This document shows, piece after piece, positions 22,348 through 36,100 of a DNA stretch of 64,000 nucleotides. Position 1 is the first letter of the stretch. Each line of letters begins with the position of its first letter. Source of the DNA: Tetranychus cinnabarinus (lineage: Eukaryota > Arthropoda > Arachnida > Trombidiformes > Tetranychidae); NCBI GenBank assembly GCA_022266195.1, contig WHVY01000007.1:2294001-2358000 (forward strand), in the 5' to 3' direction. A program made the position numbers and the translations under genes. A model generated the notes under the pieces. It was given only the letters and a program-made list of their open reading frames with translations, had not been told where the DNA came from and searched no databases.

Positions 22348-24173
22348 CTACTCAGCTGGGATATTGAGTTTGTTCAGATTTTTCCAAGGCTACAGATATG
22401 TTTAGCCAATACAAAATTCAAAATGCAAATAAATCAATATAATTGATCTGACATTATTTTCGTGGAAAGAGTCCAAACCAGCCCATTGTTGATTATGTCC
22501 CAACAGGTTCTCCTTTTTTGGTGTAACGAGAGTAATAATACCAAATGGTTCTAGAAATTTTGGTAAGATTAATAAGGAATCAATGTGATTGACTGAATTT
22601 TGAAAGTCAAATGGTTATTCGAATATTTTCTTTTAGAAATAAATTCTTTGGATAAAACGAAAACACAAGTTAGACATAAAGTTAGACTCTTTGAAATCCA
22701 AAGTAAACAGGTTCAAGCTTCCAGTTGTTGATCTTTAATAATCATTTCCGTGCCAACCTACCAAAGCCAATTTATCTGGTGATTTGTTTAAGTAGATCAA
22801 TGGATAAAAGTCGTAAAATTGGCGGAGACACAGATAGATGATGAAGACAGCTCATCTTACAGGAGGTTAATAATGTTAGATGCTTCCAAAAGTGTAAATG
22901 ATACCATATCGAAAGACTCTGGATCAAATTCAATTGTTCACTTAAAGATTTCCACTCTCGGGAAATTGTGCTTAAATCAATTTCTATAATAGAGTAATCC
23001 ATATCTCGATAAAAATGTAATCCTGCGCTTATAAAATCTTTAATTTCGATGGCGATAAATCAATGGAACAGTCTTTTGGTCCAACGAGCAGCATTGAAAA
23101 AATAAACTCATAACAAACAACATCAATAATAATAATGGATCAGTGAAAAAGATTGACTGAATATTTATTAGAACTGTTTAAATGTTAACCTTGAATATCA
23201 ATGTGACTAACTAAATAACTGTTGTCCATTTGTCTTGTGTATCAATCAATAGTTAACTCTTTTACATGTTACAATAATTTCCTTTCGCGTTACTTTTACA
23301 TTATTAATACAATGAAACCATACAAAAAAGAAAAGATGAAAAATTCGACTTTTGCTTGGTACCAATCATCAACTCATCTGATGTCTTTCCGATGGGAAAC
23401 CCTTTGAAGACAAAAAAGAGACAAAATAAAAACATTAGTAAATTAGTTACAAGTTGAACAGAAAGGTTTGCTCAAACCAAATTCAAACATTGATTTTGTT
23501 ACAAATCCTAGTTTGCAATCAACACAAATTGAAAGGTTAAACTGAAATGAAATTTGTACAGTTGTGACAAAATGAGCTGGTCAAAACCGTTTTTAGCTTC
23601 AAGCTTAACTGTTGATCTCTTTAATAATTATAATAATGTAGTAAATAATGCAACATAAAATAACATAATAAAATGATAATAATGACATAATAACATTTAA
23701 TGAAGACTGAGAAAGAGAAGAAAGTAAAGAAATGAAAGGGTAAAGGATGAGAAAAAAAGAAAACAAAAAAAGGAAAAGTAACATTTTATGAATACAGCAA
23801 AGAAAATTGAGTTTTGGTACATTTTACTTTCTATGCACGTAGAGAAGCAACTTAACAGTTAAAATTAGAGTCAAATTGTAGACAATTGTTGGAACCATAA
23901 AACTACTGATTAATCAGTAAGGTTGCCAATATTGACAATTCAACTCTAACTTCAATGGATGCGCCTCTAAGGAAAAGAAAGTAAAGATTGACCAAAACTT
24001 GATTTACTATGCTATACTTTTCTGTATATACATTTATAAATATTGATATAATCAACTGTTTAATAAAACGACCAAAAAAACGAAATTGACCATTTCTTGT
24101 TGACCAACTTGAACCAAAGAGACTTTTTAGATTCTAATTGCTTTCTCTCTTAGACAATAGCATTTGCATGTTT
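22348..24173. other. intergenic region between small gene and EFA6
   Basis: No convincing gene. About 22826-22960 and 23190-23290 correspond to the right-hand blocks of the contracted copy at 15590-15850, so the duplicated small-protein locus extends about 1 kb past the coding region. The right end contains the 3' untranslated region of the EFA6 gene. Confidence 0.6.
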
Positions 24174-27100
24174 TTACCGATGAGATCGAGAAACGGGTTT
24201 AACGGTGACTTGTCCTTGATATTCATGACCTTCTTCAGCCCATTTCTCCTCATCAATGTCCTGCTCTTCACCAATTGAAAGTTGGGTTAATGGCTTTGAT
24301 TTACTGGCTGAAAATGAGGTTAACTTGTTTGGTCCTTCAAGCAAAGCTCCACTTCCAAAAGCTTGCTGCAACTTGCTGCGCAAAATTGAAGCATATGTTG
24401 AATATCGTTTTAACTGCGAAAAAAAAGATGAAAAAAAACAGTTAAAGATTAGTAAAGATTAGTAAAGTAAAGATGAGTAAAGATAAGTTGAATTATAGTT
24501 TTTATGGCCGTTGATTGGTAAGGCACAATTGCTATAAATATATGTGTCTGGACAAGTCCAGTATTTGATGACATTAAATGTAAAGTGCGTTTACCTCAAA
24601 TTCAAGGTAACTTTGTTTCTCAGCGTATTCGTTGAGTACCCGTCGTTGAGCTCCTTTATCTGGATGCTTGGAAACGTGTTCTTCAAGAGCCTGAGCAATC
24701 CGTTGGATTCTCATTTCATGATCGGCCACTTGCTCTTTAGTATTAAATTTTGTATGGCTACTGGGTAATAAAGGCTTTTGAAACTTTTTAGCATGGGATC
24801 CCACAGATGATGGAAGAGGTGGAGCCGACAAGGTTCCAGCGACCAGATTAATTGTATCGACCCAAGATTGAAGTTCCTGTGCATCACTGTCAAGATGAAA
24901 GAAAGAAATGGAAATTAGAATTCATTTTTAATCTCATTTTACATGTTATGTGAGTGTGCCAATTGTGTAAAGATAACAAAATGTAAGTTGAACAAACCTT
25001 GTCTGGAAAAGGTATTCACTTTGATCTGCTGTTTGCAACCTGAAAACGTGCTGTTTCTTGGTGTAATCAGTAGCTGGTGTAGCAAGTGCATGATGGATTC
25101 TGATTGAATTGTGCAAAGATTCGTAAAGTTGATTTTTACGAAAACCTTGTTCATCTTTGTGCAAAAATAGAACCAAATCTCGTAAAGTGGCGTAAAACAT
25201 TTTCCAACCTCGTTTACCGAAAGGTGTTCGTTTACCGTTCATATCGAAACAGCATTTTCTCATGATATAACCTCGCTTATATTCAGTTGCTGTATTGGGA
25301 TTGGGCAGCTTAAGGAAAGGATTGTTACCCAGAATGGCTGGATTAAGGCTGGAAGAAGATCCACTTCCAGAGTCAAGTAGACGACGGTTGACTCCATTGA
25401 GCATGGATAAGTCATCATCACTGTAAATGAAAAAGACGAGATTAGTAAAAGACAAAAATGACTAAAAGAAATTAATTAATCCATTCAATGATAGTTACAA
25501 TTTTCACATTTCACTAATCGCATTTAAGCTTTGGAACGTGAAAAGTGATTGCGTTTGTTTGAAATCGATTTGAAACTTTTGCAATAAATGCTGATAAAGA
25601 TGTGAACTCGAGTAAACTTTTCAGGACAACAATAAAGCTTCTTTGATGAACAAGCTCATGAAAATGATGAAAAAATTTCATTCACTCATTTATTATTGAT
25701 ATATTGTTGATAAATTTTGTTACTTGTAAAGTTACTTGAGTGAGAAGAAGATTGCTCTTTATCATCATCACCATCGTCATCATTTTGATTACAAGAATAA
25801 TATTATTATTGTTAGACGTCAAAAGCACTTTAACTCATTATTATCATGAAGAAACTTCATTGGCAATATTGGAAGGAAAACATTTTTTTTTTGATTAAAA
25901 TGACAGAATTGTTATTGTTGCTCAATTTAATCAACATCAAGAGTCTAATAATTAATTGTTTCACTTTTTTCCCAACAATTGAACAAAATAGCAAAAGTCA
26001 TAAGCAACAGAATCTATTATTATTAAAACTCATTATTTGGTTATTTGTTTATCAAGCTAATCATGATTGAAAGGTTGATACAATTAACACATAAAACAGT
26101 TTAAAAGTAACAGTTAAAAAAAGATGAAATGAGCACTTTAACCTGAACTTTATTTTACAACCAAATGATATTGATACGTGAATATCATGATTTATGGAAA
26201 CCATTAATAAGCAATTTTTAAAAGAATGTTCTAAATGTGTCTGAAAATCGATTGTTGCCCGAAAAGATTGATTGAATTACATGACTCAATTGAAGACAGT
26301 TTAGTGAAACAATTACATGTTACATTATTGAACGTTGCTGTTAGCGTTACCAGAATTGGAATCAATAGCTTACTGTAAATTGTGATCTCTTTCAATTAGT
26401 TTTGTTTAATGATAAAACTGTAAAGCTGTTACTTGAAATTGTTTGTCAAATAAAATTATCAATTATAATGTTCAATTGAATGTTTAAAATTTAATGCTTA
26501 ATCAATCACATAAAGACGAAATGATTGAGATATAAATAACAGATTGGTTAACTTTGATCATGATTTATTGTAAACTTGAGACTTTTTTCAAAGTGAATTT
26601 CAATGAAATTTCAATTCTCGTTCAAAGTAAACCATGATTTTCAATCCAATCAATTATTGATTCTTAAAATTATCATTTCTGTTTTGAGAAACAATTTTGT
26701 TGACGAGAAAAGCAAAGTTGCTTCCATGAAAATAAATTTACAAGTCAATATTTTTCATGAAATTGGTTGGCAGAAGAGATTGAATGAAATGTTGACCAGA
26801 AAATAATTAACTTTACAGATGGAATTGGACATCTCAAGTATTATTTAGAGAATGAAATTAATCAAAAGAATAGCAAATGAGGTTAAGTTAATGTCCAAGT
26901 TTTGTCTGAGCTTTGTCAATGTTTCAAGATGAGGAAATTCTGAGAAAATCTCAACAAGAGAAAACAGTGAATCGATAAGATGATCAACAGAATAAGGTAA
27001 ATATACAACAATAAAGTATATATTCAATGTTGACGGTTAAAAGTAGCAGAACATCTATCAAGTTAATTCAGATTGAATCGTAATGTTGGTTGTGTTAATG

Positions 27101-30100
27101 AAGTTGACAGTAAAAAAGATTCAAATTTTCAATTTTATCGAATGGAAAACAATCAATTTTTTAATGTTGACTGAACCAGTAAATTTTACCAACGAAGAAT
27201 CCTTTTCAACAAAGGAAGATGGTAACAACCAGAAAAGTAGGGATAATTTGGGTAAATTGGGTTTCTCAACTATTAGCCTTTCTTAGCTGGTTGAAAAGAA
27301 ACGTGAAAAAATGAAAGAGAAAAAAAGAGTAGAAAGAAAGGTGAAAATTTGACATTTCTCTTTACAATAAACTTCTAACTGTTACATATATTTATTTTAT
27401 TTGTATTTATCACCTGGAATTGTAATGTGATTCAAGGATTGAAAGTTGATTTTCATCGATTTTCAATTGCTTTTACACGAAAAGTTGTTCAAGCAACTAT
27501 CAGTGAATGTTGAACACTTATTCAAAATGCAAACTTGATAACAAATAACAATTGTTAACAGAGGCAAACAAAATGTCTATTGAATTAATAATTTCCAGGA
27601 ATGGAGAAAAGTGTTGCAAAATAAATCAATTCTTGATATCGAAACCATGAACATCTGAAAGAGTTGAAAGAGCCTCTGAAAATTGAATCAAATTAGTTAA
27701 CCTTTTAGTCCATATTGACCAATAGTTTTCTCACTCAATGTGATACTTTTGAGATGCATTTTGTTTCCAAATGTTTAAATGTACTTGAAAGTCAACAAAT
27801 GTAAACCCAAATTACATGTAAGATTTGTATTTCAAGGAAACTCGTTACTTGAGTTTTCAATTGGAAAGGTTGCTTCAAACGTAATCATGAGGAAATTTAG
27901 TTAGAAAGGGAAAAAACAATGAAACGTTGTAATGAGATGTTCTGAAAAAGATGAAGGTTAGTGAATAATTATGATGAACAAAAGAAGCAACTGATGTATT
28001 AATATATTTTGGTGTTAAAAGAAAGATCAACTTTTTTTCTGCGATTCATTATCATGAGAATACAAATGAATTCAATTTCGATACGTATGTTTACGTTGGT
28101 TGCTAGTTTGCTGAATAAAGTAATTGGAAAGAAATAATTTTGGAGACAGAAAGCCAAAAAAAGATGAAACAACTAGCAAGTTTATGATTAATCAAATTGC
28201 TTGGATTGAATGGAAACTTTTCGCTCCATCAGATTGATTCATTTTCATGATTATGATTATTTTTTCTGGTTATTTTTTGGTCAACAACAACTTCATCATT
28301 TAGGATAAACATCTTCTCAGGTCAGTTGAAATTGATCCATTCAACGGTTGACCAGATAATATTTTGGTTACATTTTTTGTTGTTGTTGTTGTCGTTTCGT
28401 CAGTCTTTCTGGGTTTTCACTGTAATCTGATATTAAGGAGGAGACGAGTTGAGTTTATCATTGGTTGAGGGAAAAAACATTTCAAGATTTACAATAACAG
28501 ACAACATCTTAACGGTGCAATGGAACATTTCGTTGGAAGATTGAGTAGAAAAGATTATGAAGAAAGACAGTGTAGGAAGAAGAGTGATGGTGATGATGAT
28601 GGAGAAGAAGATGAAAGAATGGGAAAGAAGCAAAAAAGACATTGTTGTTGAATATTTGGTAAGGGAAACCTCCAAATGAACAGATCGATATTGCAAATCG
28701 ATTCAGCTAAAGAGGTAAAGGCACACACACAAAATGGTTTGAAAAGAGTGATGAAGATGAAGAGAAAGTGGAAAGAAGAGAAAAAAGAGAATTGAGAAAA
28801 TAATTTTCATCATTATTGTTATTTTGTTTGAGCCCTGAATTTGGGTAACAATAAAAATGAAATACAAACAAGAGTAAAGTATGAAAATGCAAAAATTGTT
28901 AGATTAATGGTAAAGGTAAAGCTGTGAAGAGGAGGAGAAGTGAAAAAGAGGAACATAAATTGAGAATAGACGATTCCATGGAGAGAATGAATGTTAAGAT
29001 GATTGAGGAATGAGTTTCGAAAAGTAAAATTCAATTCCATTTCATATTCTTCATGTTGTTTGGCAGAGTTTCAAGTAACAATTTCAAGTGTTAGGCCATT
29101 GGCTTGGAACCAAAAGTTAATGAATGGCAGGCGAACTCGAGAGAAACACCAAGCCAAACTGAACTTTTTGAGGAAAAGGAAAAATTAGCTGAAAATTCAT
29201 TTTCATAAGAGACACACATTTTATTGTCTCTGATGTAATCTATTTCAAGGTTTTCAATGCTGTTGACTTGAACATTTTTTGCCACATTTTTTCATCTCCT
29301 TTTTGCTTCGCCTGTTCAACAAGCAAACCAGATTTTTTCTTCTTCTTCTTTCGTAGGAAGGAAGACAAAATTGGGTGAAACAAAAGAGCATAACACTTGA
29401 TTCAAGGAAAAGGAAAGGTTCATGGATGCTGATGATGCACACAACAGGAGTTTAAAGTGAATAATAATGACAATGAAGAAGCCGTCAATTGTTCAAGTGT
29501 AAAATAGATAGCGTAATCATAGTTAATAATTGAAGCAAAATGGGTAAACAACTAGTTTTTTTGATTAACTTTTTGTAGGAAACAAAACATTAATGAATTA
29601 TATAAAAATTGTGAAACATTGTAATTTAATTGTTTATTATTTTCTTATTTTAGCAATTCAATCATGTTTTTACGATTCATTGGTGGTAATATTTAAAGCT
29701 ATTTGCAAGTTTGAAATCGCCGGCGAATCTAATTCAAGAATGACAATTAGAAAGTGTTAAATGGTGGCAAATTGCACGTCTAACAAAAACTGAACTGAAT
29801 ACTGAATCTGTCATGAAACGAAACAAAAGAGTGAAAAGTAAATATGAAGTCGGCAGAAGTTTACTTTTCTTGTTCTCATGAGGTTCGTTGGGAAACATAA
29901 GGTCATTTGTATATTCACAGGTAAACAGATGAGTTGAGAAACAGGAACACAATTGAAGTTGGTCAACATGAAAATTCAGTTTTGCATCACATGAAGGTTA
30001 TTTTCACATTTGAAGTTTACTTTGACTAAATTTGTAAAAAGTTAAGATTAAAAGTTGGAAGTGAAAAAGTATTGAAATTATATTTGGCGAATCTGTTTCA

Positions 30101-33100
30101 TGATATACAGCATGATATGAATTGGTTTATTTTCAAGTTTGAGTTTAATTTTGTTTTAAAGGTTGAAATATGCATTGAAAAATTGAGTTACACTAAATGA
30201 AACTGGGTTTGTTTGGAGTTGTCACAATTGGGTAAACAGTGCGACTAAGTGAAAGTAACGAAAAGGAAGCAAAAATAAATTCAATTGAATGTGAAAAGTT
30301 GAAATTGATTTTTGTCTCACATGACAGTAGACTGAATTATTGTGAAAAAGGTGAAATGTGAAGAGCAGAATAAAAATGAAAGTGAAAAGGCAAAAGATAT
30401 TCAAAAAGTAAATCGAGGCAGACAGTTAAGTTTAAAGATAAATCATGTCAAATCACAAACAATTAGATAAATCATTTGTTCAGTTTGATAGAGCATCTTA
30501 TATCAAGTATCAATTCATAGATATTTTTAGATAATAAGATTTAGATAATAAAATATTGAATTTTTTTTTCTCTTTGAAACATTCTCAGTAGGAAAATAAA
30601 TCTTGAAAAGTTGTTTCATTCTTATTCTTCATTCATTGAACAATGAATAACAATCTATGAGGGAAGATAAACAGTGAATAGTTTATCACTTTGCTAGTTA
30701 ATAAATGGTATCAACAAGGAAAAGATTTTCATCAAATTTTCATGTAAACAGTTGAATCTAGAAAAGTTCAATTTTCATGGAAACTGAACATTACTGTGCA
30801 ATGATTTTCAATTCAAATGATTGGAAAATTGTTATAAACAAAAGATGGAAAAGCAATTTATTCGTTCAATTAAATGCCATTAAAAGTTAATCAATTATTC
30901 CAAATTATCGAATCATTGAAACGATGGAATACAAAATTCCATGTCAATCAGAATTTTCTTGTTTTTTTCATTTTCTATTTTTAATTTCTAGACTTTTGTT
31001 GTTCTCAGTCATCATTCGTTATTGTTATCATTTCTGTTGATGTTTTTCTTCTTGTTTTCATGATTTTATCATGAAACAGAAAAGAGTAAACATTTGTTTA
31101 CTAAAAGTAATTACAAGTGAAAAGAAGAACTAAAATATTAAAGATAAATGGATAAACACGAATAAAAAAAGTGACTTTCAACATTATTCTTAAGATGAAA
31201 TGTTGACATGTTTTGATCGACTCAAGATTATTGTGTTTTTGTTTCATTATCATGAAATAATGAATAATAGAATAGAACAATAATAAAGAAACTCTGAATA
31301 ATCAATGAATAATGATGATCAAGGTCAATTAGTCAGACAATTTATGAACCAATGAAGCAATGAAATTAATGGAAAGGTGTTTTGTTAAGGTAACCATGAA
31401 AAGATGAGAATGATGATCATGTGGATGAAAAGGAGCATAAAAGTAAAGGCGATCCTGGAGATGAAATATTTTGTCCATTCACTTTTACTTGGAATGGCAA
31501 GAGTTTCCATGAAATAAGATAGCAGTGAATTGAAGCTCGAGAGGAAAGAAAAATATTAATATAATAAATTATATTCTGTTGGCGTTTTTTTCATTGCCTA
31601 TTGTTGTTTATCATGGAAATAACAAAGAGTAAGAAAATCTTTGTTACTGGGAATTTACCTAATCTTGGTTATTGAAACAATCATTTTACTCAATTCATCT
31701 GATTCTGGTTTTGATGAAGAAGTACAGAGAAAAAAATGTTCACTTAGTGACAATATTTTGACATGAAGATTGATCGAATTGGCTTCAATGATTTTTCATA
31801 AAAAAGGATTATTTTAATCGCAATTTAAAGGTTAAGGTTATTGAGGTCGGAATCGGGATTTAGTTCAGTTTACTGTTTGATTGAGGTAACAAGGTTGGAG
31901 AAGATTTCATGATATCTGATTCTCAATTGATAGTCTAAGTCATTAATCTACATTTACTGACAAGGGAACCATCTCAGGTCATCCGAATAAAAGTCAATAT
32001 TTTCATCATGGATCACTTAGGCTTCCCTTGTGAGTAGGGTTAGCATGAGATGAAAAGTGAAAGTTAAAAGCATTGAGTTTGCTTTAAATTTTTAATGTCA
32101 TTTGATCAATGGAAATGAACAGTAAAATGATTTGCTGATTATAATGATCTTAACTCATTGCTCTGAAGTTGCAGCCGGTAAATGTTGACCTAAATTTAAA
32201 TTTAGATAATACAATTACAGTGAAACTGAATCGTCACAGAATTTATTCAAATTAATCACGATGACATTAAAATTGATAACAAATTCGATATAATTGATAA
32301 AAAGTGCAAAATTCAAGAAGGAATAATAAGCAAACTGTCATCATGATTATCATCATGATGAGGGCTTAAGCTATTTATTGAATTGAATTTTTCACACGAA
32401 GAAAAGGATAAACGAAAATGGCGAGTAAAAAAGGAATCAAAATGGAAAGCAGAAAGTTTATTTAATAAGGTTGAAAGTTAAAGATGATGATAATCAAGAT
32501 GATAATGAACATGATGATGTTAACGTTATTAATGTTAACTGTTGAAAAGCTAACTTTAAATTACCATTACTAAAGAGTAAAAAAGTATCATAATCACCAG
32601 CATTTTCATTCTGAGCACTCTTCGCATTTTATAGAGAAAAGTTGTTCATGGTGAAGATGAGAATAGAGTTGAAGAAAGTTCTACAATAATCTGAATCAAA
32701 GTTGTTCAACAAAAGACAGAATTGGTTTCGTCTTTACTCTTGATTGACTTTTCAACTTTACCATTATTTTCAACAGTAAACTCAAATCAAGTTATTCATC
32801 AGTTAACTTGCCTCAACAAGAGTCAACCAGAAATGTGTAAAAATGTTTAATCACAAATAACAGTAATTACATTTAAGACAAACCATTTATTAGCATTGAT
32901 AGAGACAGGTGAAGACATGGACAAAATTCAGAAGCATTCAGAAGACAGAAAATTCATCTTCCAGGGAAAAAGCAAGATTCTCAAAGTTATTGATTAATTT
33001 TTCGCCTTTCTTCTTCTCTGAACTTTTTCAGTTTACTGTTCATCTGGCATTTCATGGGTTAATCTTTTGCTCAGTCGTTCAACGAAACATCAGAGAACCA

Positions 33101-36100
33101 AAAAAATTCTGAAGCTTATTTGAAAAAAAGTGTAAAGTGTAAACGATTCAATCGATATTGAAGCACATTTCACCCAAAATGATTCTAAATGAGAATTTAA
33201 TGTTAAACTTGAAACGGTTAACGAATTTTTCGATTCCATTAACAGCGAAAAAATGAGAGAAAAAAATGAAAACGAACTTCGCATTAACATTGACATTGTT
33301 TCAAGTGAAAGATTGTCAATTAGCTTGTGATAGCAACTTTACAAGTTACAGAATTTTCAGTTTTTTTCCTGAAAAGCAAAGACTAAAAAAAGAATTTCGT
33401 TCGTAAACAAATATTAATGAGTGAGGGCGAAAATTAAGCAGCAATTTAAATATTGATTATTGAGGTTAGTTTCACTCCTTAATATCTCCACCCGCATTTG
33501 GTAAACAAAGTTATTATCTTAAATGAAAATAAAACATTATTGTTGCATTTATAAGGTAAGAATGTATTCAGACAATAATCACCAGGATAAGTGAAAATAA
33601 AACTCAATTGAACAACAATCAAAATCCAAAGATAAACATTTTGATACAAGAAAAGCTGGTAAAGATTATTATGAAAAACATTATCATTATCAAGTGATAA
33701 AGATTGAATGGAATCAACATTCAGAGGTGTTTTATTTTTACCTCTATTTTCATGAGGATAAACATTGAGACATGATGATGGTGAGAGGTTGATGGACAGA
33801 TATGAAATGTTTCAAATGATTGATGACAACAAAAAGAGGAGAGACAGGGAATTATTGAGTTGCAAGTGCATGTTGGGTAAAAATATTCATGGCATGTAAT
33901 TAGGATCATTGGTTGGACTACTAGAATCAGTTTCATCTTATACCATCCTGAGCTTGGAACAGCATGGTAAAGAACAAATGAGAAAACAAAATTTATCTAC
34001 AATTATGATTGCTTTCATGATGGAACAATATTGTTAACTTATCTCAACGTTATGTCAATGATCACTCCTTTTTTCAACAAACTATCATTAGGTCAACTCC
34101 ATTTTTAGTTAATCCCTTTGACCGTCAACAACGCCTTAAACGAGTAAATTTTTAAAAAGAATCAATTTTTGCTTTGGATTTTTGATGAATTATCTTTTTT
34201 CACCTTCAATAGATGAGATTGATCAAGTTTAATGATTACAAATCAATTAAACGTGGGTTCTGAAAAGGATCTGAATAAGTTGAAAAAATCTCAAAATATG
34301 AACATTGTCAAGGTTCAATAAGCTTTGGTAATGAATTTTATCAACTTTTTTGTTGAAAAACTTTCAATTATTGTAAAAATGAAAAAAAAAGTTTTCAATG
34401 AATTCTGAAAATCTGTGAATCGAGGGAAATACAAAAGGATAGATTGATCATTCGAAGATGAATTTTAAAGCTTTTCCATTTACGTTCATGAAGCGAATTG
34501 GAAGTGAGATGATTCAAAACGAAGGCAACAATGAAAGGATGAGAAAGGCGTTTTAATTGGAAATGACTAAATGATTAAAATAATTAAATAATTTCCGGTA
34601 TATTTTTATCTTTGGGAGAAGAATTTTTCATTCTAAAAATAGGAATAATCATGAGAGAATGAGTAAACAATTAAATTAGGAAAACACGTTAACAAATAGT
34701 TAAATGATTGTCAAAGTTGATCATCTCGGTAGGACAATCAATCAAGACTGAAGACAGAGGAACAGAAAATTGAATAAAATGGAGAAAAATTGTTCTCTTA
34801 ATTAATCAGAGAAAGTGAAGTTTGGTGACCAAAGGGATAATGATACTGAGTAAAGAAGAAAAGCTTTCACAGAATGGATTGTCAGGGGAAAGAAATTGAA
34901 AACCAAAGGCCGAGTTGAACATTTGTTATGTTGATATCTTGTTAAACCAGGAGTCATAAAGTTGGAGGGAAAAGATGAAGATAAATCTCCAGATAGAACA
35001 TGGAAAGTTCAAGACTGTCGAATGGTGCAAAAGTGTTTTCATTGTGAAAGTAAAGCAAATTATCTTGGAAATGGTGAATGGATGAAATGTTGAGATTTTG
35101 AGGTGAAAGTTGAAATGAAAAGTGAATGGAGTAAAGTGCTGAATGGATGGATATAAAAATGAAATCTCATGATAACCATGATATTTATCGTTGTTAAACA
35201 AAGCAAGGGTACAAAAAGGGATTACATGTTTGGACAGAAGAGTGAAGATGCCAATCAAAGATGAAGAGTTATCATTAATGTGATGATGAGACTGATGAAA
35301 AAAGGCAAAGTTGACTACTTTTATGTCGCTTTCAACTTGAGCAACATTTATCATTTGATACTTGTTTTGACAGCAACAAAAACTGAGTAAAAGATGAAAA
35401 AGTTTACAATAAAAATGAACACAATTTTGTTCATTTTTATAGTTGGGTCTGAATCAGTAAACAATCCGTTAAGTTGAACAAATGATTAACAATCTTACAA
35501 ATTGTACAACAAGGAATCAGTGAATGTTAAAGTTGAGATTAAACATGAACATTCGTTAATCAGCTAAAACTAGATAATAGAATTGAACATTTCAAACTGT
35601 TGAGTCAACACGCAAACCTTAAAAGGTACTTGCGTGCGATGAAGGCAAAGAAGGTTTAGAAACATTTTTCTGGTTCAATATTGATCAAAGAAAATACAAA
35701 AAATGATAAATTGCGATAAATGGTTATTTTATATTTAGATTTTTGATGTCACCTTTTTTCCTGAAATGCGTTGGTTCAAGTATACAACACTTAACAAACT
35801 CCTATTCATAACCGTAATTATAATGAACGGTCAAGTTTTGATTATCACCTTACGGTGAGTTACCTTTTCGTAATGAGTTACATTGAGAATCACAAACTTG
35901 TTGAGATTACGGTTTTTTACAGGTAAGGAATGAAGATGAGCCACATTTATTTTCACTGGTCATTAACACGTACATTGGGCAAGGCAAAAGGTGTGTGTGT
36001 GTGTGTTTGGAATGTAATAATCATTAGAAGAAATGTTATCATTAATAATGATAATAAATAAGCAAAATAATAATGATAATAGTAAAAATAATAATGGTTA

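Noticed and set aside
34926..35354. 142-codon minus-strand frame inside the EFA6 intron
   Set aside because: Composition is Phe/His/Ser/Thr-rich as expected from the pyrimidine-rich strand of this intron; no domain, signal or flanking splice structure is seen.
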